Assembly (NCBI RefSeq): GCF_025499425.1 | Contig: NZ_JAIMCB010000003.1 | Location: forward strand, 310,001 to 374,000 | Source of the DNA: Acidiferrimicrobium sp. IK | Lineage (GTDB): Bacteria > Actinomycetota > Acidimicrobiia > Acidimicrobiales > Palsa-688 | Reading direction: 5' to 3' | DNA length: 64,000 bases | In this document: one piece after another, positions 58,119 through 64,000 of the stretch | How the letters are laid out: every line of letters begins with the position of its first letter | Position numbering within the stretch: position 1 is the stretch's first letter | Translations under genes and position numbers: made by a program | Notes under the pieces: model-generated | Database searches by the model: none | What the model saw: only the letters and a program-made list of their open reading frames with translations | Told to the model about the DNA's origin: nothing

Positions 58119-59263
58119 AGCAGCCGGTCGCAGTCGTCGGGGTCGGCCAGACCCATTTCAAGAAGCGTCGGGACGACGTCTCGATCGCCGGGCTGATCCG
58201 CGAGGCGATCGACCGGGCGCTCCTCGACGCCCAGATGGAGCTTTCGGACATCGACGCGGTGGTCATCGGCAAAGCCCCGGACGCCTTCGAGGGCATCGTG
58301 ATGCCGGAGCTTTACCTCGCCGGCGCCCTCGGGGCCGCCGGCAAGCCCCTCCTCCGGGTCCACACCGCCGGCTCGGTGGGCGGCTCGACGGTGATCGTGG
58401 CCGCCCACCAGGTGATCACGGGCATCCACTCCCGGGTGCTGGCCGTCGCGTGGGAGAAGCAGTCGGAGGGCAACGCCCAGTGGGGCCTGGCCGGCGGCCG
58501 GTCGCGAGGGATCGGCGCCGGCGGGGCGTTCGCTCCGTGGATGCGTGCCTACATCCACGACACGAAGGCGCCGGAGCACATCGGCTGGCAGGTCGCGGTC
58601 AAGGACCGCCGGGTGGCCGCCAAGAACCCTTACGCCCACCTGAAGATGCCGGACCTGACCATCGAGGAGGTCAGCGAGTCCCCGATGCTGTGGGACCCCA
58701 TCCGCTTCCACGAGTCCTGCCCGTCGTCGGACGGCGCCTGCGCGCTGGTCATCGCCGACGAGCGCGTCGCGGGGTCGCAGTCGCGCACGCCGGCGTGGAT
58801 CCACGGCTTGTCGGTGCGCAGCGAGCTGGCCCAGTTCCCCGGTCGCAACCCGGTCCGGGTCCGGGCCGGGGTCGAGTGCGCCCACGACGTCTACGACCAG
58901 GCCGGGATCACCGACCCCCGCCGGGAGATCGACATGGCGGAGCTGTACGTGCCGTTCAGCTGGTACGAGCCGATGTGGCTGGAGGGCCATGACATCGCCG
59001 GTCACGGCGAGGGCTGGCGGATGGTCGACACCGGCGAGACCGAACTGGGAGGCGCCTTCCCGGTCAACCCGTCCGGCGGGGTGCTCTCCACCAACGCCAT
59101 CGGCGCCTCGGGGGCGGTGCGCTTCGCCGAGGCTGCGCTGCAGGTGCGGGGCCTCGCCGGCGAGCACCAGGTGGAGGGCGCCCGCACCGCGCTGGCCCAG
59201 GCGTACGGGGGTGCCGCCCAGTACTTCGCCATGGGCGTGTTCCGATCCACCCCTCCGGAGTAA
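58115..59263 (+). CDS. Thiolase-like lipid-transfer protein, Ltp3-like
   Basis: The 382-residue protein starts GTG 58115 inside the previous stop and reads KQPVAVVGVGQTHFKKRRDDVSIAGLIREAIDRALLDAQMEL. At the thiolase nucleophile site it has RVHTAGSVGGSTVIVAAHQVITG without Cys, and at the C-terminal site QAYGGAAQYFAMGVF without Cys. VNPSGGVLSTNAIGASGAVRFAEAALQV and ESCPSSDGACALVIADE are conserved. It matches the Ltp3 type and probably forms a complex with the Ltp4-like and DUF35 proteins. It is last in the operon. Confidence 0.88.
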   Translation: MKQPVAVVGVGQTHFKKRRDDVSIAGLIREAIDRALLDAQMELSDIDAVVIGKAPDAFEGIVMPELYLAGALGAAGKPLLRVHTAGSVGGSTVIVAAHQVITGIHSRVLAVAWEKQSEGNAQWGLAGGRSRGIGAGGAFAPWMRAYIHDTKAPEHIGWQVAVKDRRVAAKNPYAHLKMPDLTIEEVSESPMLWDPIRFHESCPSSDGACALVIADERVAGSQSRTPAWIHGLSVRSELAQFPGRNPVRVRAGVECAHDVYDQAGITDPRREIDMAELYVPFSWYEPMWLEGHDIAGHGEGWRMVDTGETELGGAFPVNPSGGVLSTNAIGASGAVRFAEAALQVRGLAGEHQVEGARTALAQAYGGAAQYFAMGVFRSTPPE

Positions 59264-59356
59264 GGCCTCGCGCTCCGGCGTGGGCGCTCCGGCTCCGCGG
59301 TGAAGTGTCCCCAGGGGCAGGGGCTCCGGAGTGGAGCCCGCGCCCCGAGTGGACCC

Positions 59357-60232
59357 TCAGGCCAGGCCCAGGACCCGCTCGGCGTTGTGCCGGAGGAACT
59401 TCGGCCACACGCTGTCGTGGAGCGGGACGGAGGGCAGTTCCCCGGCGATGCGCTCCAAGGACAGCCCCATCGGGAAGTACCCCGCGTAGAGGACCTTGTC
59501 CGCTCCCCGCGAGTTGGCGAAGTCCACCACGGCCTTCGGGTAGTACCGGGGCGCGAAGGCGCTGGTCGAGTAGTACAGGTTGGGCCACTTGAGCATCAAC
59601 TTGACGATCAGATCGGTCCACGGCTCGCAACCGTGCCGGGTGACAAACACCAGCTCCGGGAAGTCGAAGCACACCTCGTCGATCAACTCGACGTGCTGGG
59701 GAGCGAACCGGAGACGGGGTCCCGGCACTCCGGCGCAGCAGAAGATCGGCAACCCGAGCTCGACGCACTTGGCGTAGATCGGGTACATGGTCTTGTCGTT
59801 GATCGCCACCTGGGGGAAGGTTCCCGCCGGGAAGGCCGTGACGGCCCGGATGCCGTGGGTCTCGTAGGCCCGGACGATGGCCCGTACTCCGTCCATCCCC
59901 GCGTTGGGGTCGCACGCGACGGAGCCGATGAAACGGTCCGGGTGTTTGGCCAGCGCCCGCTCGCCGGTGTCGTCGACGCCGCCCAGGCCGATCAGGCCCC
60001 GCTCCACGCCCCAGCGGTCCATCTCCCGCAGCGTGGTGTCCACGGGGTCCGGCGCGTTGCGCAGGGCCTTCTCGGGGACGTCTTTGAACATGTACTCGGC
60101 GGGGAACTCGAACTCCTCGCGCGACTGACGGTCTTTGGTCTGCTTGGTGATGAAGGCGTAGGTCTCGGCCATGTCGGCGTGAGGAAAGCCGATCATCGTG
60201 TCGATGATGCCGATGCCTTGCGGGAAGGCCAT
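59357..60232 (-). CDS. Amidohydrolase family (ACMSD-like) protein 1
   Basis: The 291-residue protein is an amidohydrolase-2 TIM barrel: GIGIIDTMIGFPHADMAETYAF at the N-terminus, GVERGLIGLGGVDD, RFIGSVACDPNAGMDGVRAIVRAYETHGIRAVTAFPAGTFPQVAINDKTMYPIYAKCVELGLPIFCCAGVPGP, then FVTRHGCEPWTDLIVKLML. The usual HxH at strand 1 is absent (DTMIG), so metal binding is doubtful. It could be a hydrolase or decarboxylase for a steroid-ring or CoA-derived product. It is transcribed with the next amidohydrolase. Confidence 0.82.
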   Translation of the reverse strand: MAFPQGIGIIDTMIGFPHADMAETYAFITKQTKDRQSREEFEFPAEYMFKDVPEKALRNAPDPVDTTLREMDRWGVERGLIGLGGVDDTGERALAKHPDRFIGSVACDPNAGMDGVRAIVRAYETHGIRAVTAFPAGTFPQVAINDKTMYPIYAKCVELGLPIFCCAGVPGPRLRFAPQHVELIDEVCFDFPELVFVTRHGCEPWTDLIVKLMLKWPNLYYSTSAFAPRYYPKAVVDFANSRGADKVLYAGYFPMGLSLERIAGELPSVPLHDSVWPKFLRHNAERVLGLA

Positions 60233-60266
60233 GATGGTCGTCAGCTCCAGTCCGGCGCCTGAGGGC

Positions 60267-61478
60267 TCAAGCGACCGTCGACAGCTCGGCGGCGGCCTTC
60301 AACAAAGCCTCGTTGGGGTCGGCGGGGAGGCGGTCGAGGGGCCGGGCCAGCTCCTCGTGGGTGGGACCGTGGACCGCGGCCAGCGGCGCCAGGGCGTCGA
60401 GGTCGAAGTCGTAGAGGCGAGCCGCATTTTCGCCGAGCACGGCGCGCAGCAGCTTCTCGGGGCGTCCAGGCAGCACCTGGCGCAGGTGCTCCCGGCTGAA
60501 GGGGTAGGTCCCCTCGTCGTGCGGGTAGTCCGAGCCCCACATGACCCGGTCATTGCCGATCCGCTCGAACGCCGCGACGTCGCTCGGCGTCGGCTGGGAC
60601 ACCCCCATCCACACGTTGCGGGCGAAGTAGCCGCTGGCGTCGAGGCTGAAGTTGAAGTCGTCCCCGAAACGCAACTCGCCGATCCGGCCGGTGGTGCGGA
60701 CCTGCTCGATCGTGCGGTCGAGGCCGTCGAGCAGGGCCGGCACCCACGCGCAGCCGCTCTCGGTGACCGCCAGGCGCAGCCGGGGGAAGCGCTCGAAGAT
60801 CCCGCTCAAAATGAACTGCACCAGCGGCCGCTGGGAGTAGAACGGCACCTCGCTGATGTAGAGCAGCATCGACGACGGATAAGCCCCGTAGTCGGGCACG
60901 CCGGTGCCGCCGTGCACGTTGATCGGCACCTCCAGGTCCTGGATCACCGCCCACAGCCGGTCGTACACCGGGTCGTAGAGCGGGGGCACCCACTTCGCGT
61001 CGGGAGGGATGTTCGGAAGCAGCAAGCCTCCTCGCAGGCCGTGCTCCTTGATGAAGTGGACGTCTTCGATGGCGTCGTCGATGTCGTTCAGGAAGATCTG
61101 GCCGATGCCGGCACGCCGTTCGGGGAAGTCGTGGCAGAAATCGACCAGCCACCGGTTGTGGGCCCGGATCCCGGCCAGGCGGTGCCGGTACTCGTCGGGC
61201 TTGGGCGGCGCCGCGAAGAGGACGAACGTCGGGAAGAAGGGAGGCACGGTGTTCGGGAAGATGACCTCGCCGACGATGCCGTCCTCGAGCTGCTGGGAGT
61301 TGCGCATGTCGTTGTCCCAGTTGCGGTACCGCCGGGTGTCACCGAGGTCCTTGAACGGGTTGCGGTACTTGTCCCGCCAGGCGTCGAAGTCGTCGCGAAG
61401 CGCCGGCTCGAGGTATTCCCGGTACGCCGAGTGGCTTCCGCCGGCGTGGCTGTCCGCGGTGATGACGGTGTAACGCAC
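60267..61478 (-). CDS. Amidohydrolase family protein 2
   Basis: The 403-residue protein has the same fold with better conserved features: YTVITADSHAGGSHSAYREYL at the start, IVGEVIFPNTVPPFFPTF, DDAIEDVHFIKEHGLRGGLLLPNIPPDAKWVPPLYDPVYDRLWAVIQDLEVPINVHGGTG, RLAVTESGCAWVPALLDGLDRTIEQV and RVMWGSDYPHDEGTYPFSREHL with the metal-binding Asp (GSDYPH). Members of this group occur in steroid and aromatic clusters in actinobacteria. The GTG start lies 10 bases from a palindromic KstR-like operator. The first amidohydrolase follows 34 bases downstream. Confidence 0.87.
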   Translation of the reverse strand: MRYTVITADSHAGGSHSAYREYLEPALRDDFDAWRDKYRNPFKDLGDTRRYRNWDNDMRNSQQLEDGIVGEVIFPNTVPPFFPTFVLFAAPPKPDEYRHRLAGIRAHNRWLVDFCHDFPERRAGIGQIFLNDIDDAIEDVHFIKEHGLRGGLLLPNIPPDAKWVPPLYDPVYDRLWAVIQDLEVPINVHGGTGVPDYGAYPSSMLLYISEVPFYSQRPLVQFILSGIFERFPRLRLAVTESGCAWVPALLDGLDRTIEQVRTTGRIGELRFGDDFNFSLDASGYFARNVWMGVSQPTPSDVAAFERIGNDRVMWGSDYPHDEGTYPFSREHLRQVLPGRPEKLLRAVLGENAARLYDFDLDALAPLAAVHGPTHEELARPLDRLPADPNEALLKAAAELSTVA

Positions 61479-61487
61479 GTCCCCATC

Positions 61488-61509
61488 ATACGAGAACGTG
61501 TTCTCGTAT
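61488..61509. promoter_or_regulatory. KstR-like box upstream of the amidohydrolase pair
   Basis: ATACGAGAAC (61488-61497) and GTTCTCGTAT (61500-61509) form a perfect dyad with a 2-base centre. The inner AACGTGTT gives the KstR core AACnnGTT. It lies 10 bases before the amidohydrolase GTG (minus strand). Confidence 0.7.
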
Positions 61510-61540
61510 GCAACGAGTTACCGGTCGCCGCGCCGGGCGG

Positions 61541-62176
61541 CTACTGGACCGTGGCGTTGGCCAGCTGCCAACCGCTGCCGTGGCGGGTCAGGTCGATGAC
61601 CATCCGGGCCCGCTGGGTGCTGGCCGGGTCCTTGCTGTTGGTGACCGCCTCGTTGAGGAACACGTACACGGTGGCCTTGGCCGAGGAGAACGCGCCGATG
61701 CCCGCGCCGACGACGGTCCCGGTGGAACCGGCCTTGTACTGGGCGAGCACCGAGCTGAGCGACGCGCTGTCGGTCTTGAAGTTCTTGAAGAACGCCGGCG
61801 TGGCCACCGCCTTGATCCGGTCGGAGTAGGCCCCGAAGCTGCTGTAGGAGTACGTGGCGATCAGCGCGGCGTCGGACTTGGCGGCGCTCAGCGCGCTCTG
61901 GCGGGCCGACGACAGGGCGTCGTCGTGGCGGACCTGCAGCCCTTCGACCACGACCGCGGCGGCCAGGGCGGCGATGACCGCGGCGGTGACGATCCGGGCG
62001 GCCCGGCGCCGGCGTCGGTGTACCGGCACCCACCTACCCGCGTCGCCGGCCTGCTCCCAGCGGGTCTGGAGGTCGTCGGCCGGAGGATCGGTGAGGTGCT
62101 CGCTGCCGGCCGCGACGACGGGCTCTTCTCCGAGGGACGCCTCGGACGCGGTGAGTGGCTCTCCGGTGATGGTCAT
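61541..62176 (-). CDS. Mce-associated membrane protein (Mas)
   Basis: The 211-residue protein has one transmembrane helix (IVTAAVIAALAAAVVVEGL, residues about 62-80) following an Arg-rich stretch, and an extracytoplasmic domain (YKAGSTGTVVGAGIGAFSSAKATVYVFLNEAVTNSKDPASTQRARMVIDLTRHGSGWQLANATVQ) typical of Mas proteins that stabilise Mce complexes. The ATG overlaps the stop of the mce gene (ATGA), placing it last in the operon. Mas proteins support substrate import, for example OmamA/mce4 of cholesterol. Confidence 0.88.
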   Translation of the reverse strand: MTITGEPLTASEASLGEEPVVAAGSEHLTDPPADDLQTRWEQAGDAGRWVPVHRRRRRAARIVTAAVIAALAAAVVVEGLQVRHDDALSSARQSALSAAKSDAALIATYSYSSFGAYSDRIKAVATPAFFKNFKTDSASLSSVLAQYKAGSTGTVVGAGIGAFSSAKATVYVFLNEAVTNSKDPASTQRARMVIDLTRHGSGWQLANATVQ

Positions 62177-63261
62177 TTTGCAACTCCCGGTACTTGGTTG
62201 GCTCCTCTTTGGAGGAGGTTGGGGGCGCTGGTGGTGCAGGTCCGGCCGAGCGTCAGCGTCGACTGGGTGGCGGTGGGTTCGGGGAAGCCCTGCGGGCCGG
62301 GCGTGTAGGTGCACACCGGCTCGCTGTCGTTGTAATCAAAGATGGCCTGTGCGCTCCCGTTGCGGACGATGGAGTGCACCGCGTTGAGAGTGCCGGGGAG
62401 CGCAGCCAGCAGCGCCTGCACCGCGGCGTTGTCGTCGGAGGTGACCGCCGATAGCGCCGCCCCGTTGGCTGTCAGCTGCTCGAGGACCGCGGTGTTGGTG
62501 GCCAGCAGCTGCTGGACCTGGGGGAGCGCGGCGGTCCCCTTGGCGATGAGGGCCTGCAAGTCGCTGTTGGACGCCTTCAACTGCGCGGTGAACGACGCCA
62601 GGTTGGTGCCGATCTCGGCGACGTCGGGGTTGGTGGCCGACGCGGTCTGCAGCAGGGTGTGGCCCTGGTCGATGACCGCGGAGGTCTGGGGCTGGACCGC
62701 TTGCAGCGTGCTGACCAGGGTCTCGCCGGCCTGGAGGATCGTGTGAAGCTGCGGCCCGGTGCCGCCGAGGGCCGTGGTCAAGGTGGCGAGCAGCTGGCTC
62801 AGATCGGCGGTGTTGATCGAGTTGGTGAACGACGCGGTGTTGCGCAGCAGCGTGTCGATGGTGACCGGCAGCGTCGTGGCCGACCGCGGGATCACGCTGC
62901 CGGAGTGCAGGTACGGGCCGCCGCCGCGGGTCGGGACCAAGTCGACGTATTGCTCCCCGACAGCGGAGAGGTCGTGGACCACCGCCGCGGTGGCGGCTGG
63001 AACCCGGGTCCCGGGATCCAGATCCGCGACCACGTCGACGCCGCCGGGCACCAGTCGCAGTGCCTTTACCCGCCCGACGTCCACCCCCCGGTAGGCGACG
63101 TAGGCGCCGACGAACAGGCCACCGCCCCGCCTCACCTGGACGGTGACGGGGAAGGGCTGGGCGCCGATGCGCACTTCGAGCACCGCGAAGATGATGTAGG
63201 AGAAGCCGGCGAGGAGGATGGCGACGAGCAGGGCGAGGCGGCCGGCCACGGCGCGGGTCAT
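62173..63261 (-). CDS. Mce/MlaD family protein (late position, MceF-like)
   Basis: The 362-residue protein has an N-terminal membrane helix (LALLVAILLAGFSYIIFAVLEV), the MlaD/Mce domain (FPVTVQVRRGGGLFVGAYVAYRGVDVGRVKALRLVPGGVDVVADLDPGTRVPAATAAVVHDLSAVGEQYVDLVP), and a long helical coiled-coil region (QLLATNTAVLEQLTANGAALSA). It forms part of the tubular lipid importer. I chose ATG 63261, which overlaps the stop of the upstream mce gene. It is followed directly by the Mas gene. Confidence 0.93.
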   Translation of the reverse strand: MTRAVAGRLALLVAILLAGFSYIIFAVLEVRIGAQPFPVTVQVRRGGGLFVGAYVAYRGVDVGRVKALRLVPGGVDVVADLDPGTRVPAATAAVVHDLSAVGEQYVDLVPTRGGGPYLHSGSVIPRSATTLPVTIDTLLRNTASFTNSINTADLSQLLATLTTALGGTGPQLHTILQAGETLVSTLQAVQPQTSAVIDQGHTLLQTASATNPDVAEIGTNLASFTAQLKASNSDLQALIAKGTAALPQVQQLLATNTAVLEQLTANGAALSAVTSDDNAAVQALLAALPGTLNAVHSIVRNGSAQAIFDYNDSEPVCTYTPGPQGFPEPTATQSTLTLGRTCTTSAPNLLQRGANQVPGVAK

Positions 63262-64000
63262 GGCAGCGACGCTCCCAGGATCGACCCGATGGCGCTTCCC
63301 GGCGGGCACTCGGAGGGTGGTGTCGGGGCGGTGCAGCCCAGGATCGGCGCCAGGGCCGGGATCGGCTCCGCGGAGGGGAAGGTGCCGGTGAAGTTGACGT
63401 TCAGCTGCACGTAGCCGTTCGGCGCGTCGCGTTCCACGGCTTTGGCCACCTGCGTGAATAGCGACGAGTCGGTCCCGAACTCGTTTTGGGCGCTCTGCAG
63501 GGACTGCAGCACCGGGACCGCCTGGCGCACGTCGTCGGCCAGCTGCTGGCCGCTCTCGGCGAGCACGTTGACGACGACCGGGGACAGGGAGTTGATGCCC
63601 TGCAGGAGCTGCTGCAGCTGCGAGTTGTCGGCGCTGACCGCGGCCGCCGCCGGTGGCAGCGTCTGCAGGGCGGTGGTGATCGCGCCGGTGCCGTTGTTGA
63701 GTTCGGTGACGATGGACCGGGCCGCGTCGAGCGCGGCGTCGAGGTGGGTGTCGTTGCCGGCTAGGGAACCGAGGACGGTGTCGAGATTGGCGATGAGCTG
63801 CTGGATCTGGACGTGGTTGCCGCCGAGGATCTGGTTGACGTCCTTGACCACGTCGTGGGCCTGCCCGAGCCCGCTGCCGTAGAGCACCGCGCCCAAGGCG
63901 GCAAGGGTGTCGGCGACGGTGGGGGCGGCGCTGGTCGACTCCTCGCCCAGGGTCGTGCCGGGCGTGAGCACCGCTTTGGTCTCGGTGGCGGGCGGGGTCA
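63258..64000 (-). CDS. Mce family protein, C-terminal part (MceE-like), 5' end beyond window
   Basis: The frame is open to the right edge, so the N-terminus is missing. What is visible is the helical tail of an Mce protein: VADTLAALGAVLYGSGLGQAHDVVKDVNQILGGNHVQIQQLIANLDTVLGSLAGND, followed by QQLADDVRQAVPVLQSLQSAQNEFGTDSSLFTQVAKAVE and a C-terminal strand region with two cysteines (ILGCTAPTPPSECPPGS). The order implies an mce operon reading leftward through the window edge. Its stop is inside the next gene's ATG. Confidence 0.85.
   Translation of the reverse strand, partial: TPPATETKAVLTPGTTLGEESTSAAPTVADTLAALGAVLYGSGLGQAHDVVKDVNQILGGNHVQIQQLIANLDTVLGSLAGNDTHLDAALDAARSIVTELNNGTGAITTALQTLPPAAAAVSADNSQLQQLLQGINSLSPVVVNVLAESGQQLADDVRQAVPVLQSLQSAQNEFGTDSSLFTQVAKAVERDAPNGYVQLNVNFTGTFPSAEPIPALAPILGCTAPTPPSECPPGSAIGSILGASLP

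Noticed and set aside
59264..59356. Terminator between the ltp3-like gene and the first amidohydrolase
   Set aside because: Only weak, mismatched GGCTCC/GGAGCC pairing is visible, so I did not list it.

Overview
The window is about 64 kb of very GC-rich chromosomal DNA from an actinobacterium. The gene content supports this: a mycothiol S-conjugate amidase (mca), a mycofactocin synthase and regulator (mftD, mftR), F420/LLM-type flavoproteins, an Mce/Mas lipid importer, a KstR-type regulator, an imuA-imuB-dnaE2 SOS mutasome and a 6C RNA. A deep-branching lineage such as Acidimicrobiia seems plausible, but I cannot prove this from sequence alone. Genes are dense, often overlap by 4 bases (ATGA/GTGA), frequently start with GTG or TTG, and several appear to be leaderless.

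Layout. 0-9.6 kb: a large Asp-box (BNR-like) lipoprotein running off the left edge, a small Cys protein, a MarR regulator, an acyl-CoA dehydrogenase, an acetoacetyl-CoA synthetase, a 6C RNA with its own promoter, a malic enzyme with an ACT domain, and an SRPBCC protein. 9.6-18 kb: the SOS mutasome. imuA-imuB and dnaE2 each sit just behind a LexA palindrome, and a PAP2 protein and an amidase lie between them on the other strand. 18-24.2 kb: mftR/mftD without the rest of a mycofactocin locus, an ACT protein, a Tag glycosylase, and a fused ECF transporter with its EcfT. 24.2-25.9 kb: a degraded island with inverted repeats, an integrase fragment, a toxin-antitoxin pair whose PIN toxin is frameshifted, and a small membrane protein. 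26-33.8 kb: dehydrogenase, YbaK, LLM oxidoreductase, a lone VirD4/TraG-like ATPase, a second amidase coupled to a DUF885 peptidase, and a diiron ferritin-like protein. 33.8-41.7 kb: housekeeping genes (class I glutamine amidotransferase, TrmA-like methyltransferase, mca, SCP2, a SigK/RskA pair, ddl, murF). 41.7-50.9 kb: oxidative lipid metabolism (SDR, P450, TetR, nitronate monooxygenase, LLM, SnoaL, aldehyde dehydrogenase, acyl-CoA dehydrogenase, NDMA-type alcohol dehydrogenase). 50.9-64 kb: a KstR-like regulator followed by genes recognisable as FadE26-FadE27-EchA19 and Rv3520c-Rv3521-Ltp4-Ltp3 homologues, two amidohydrolases, and the end of an mce operon.

How it fits together. The right-hand third looks like a steroid or sterol side-chain catabolic regulon. 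Mce proteins would import the lipid, the heteromeric FadE26/27 dehydrogenase and EchA19 would start a beta-oxidation round, and the DUF35/thiolase-like set would finish a cleavage step. Four palindromes carrying an AACnnGTT-like core lie in front of these units, so control by the neighbouring KstR-like repressor is likely. The mycofactocin genes and the nicotinoprotein-type alcohol dehydrogenase may serve the same redox economy.

Unusual points are the 6C RNA, the two SOS boxes with predicted leaderless starts, the split Rv3521-like gene, the orphan mftR/mftD pair, the frameshifted PIN toxin, and in-frame 12-15 bp minisatellites in several unrelated genes. I see no convincing wholly new multi-gene system. 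I found no tRNA, rRNA or CRISPR array.
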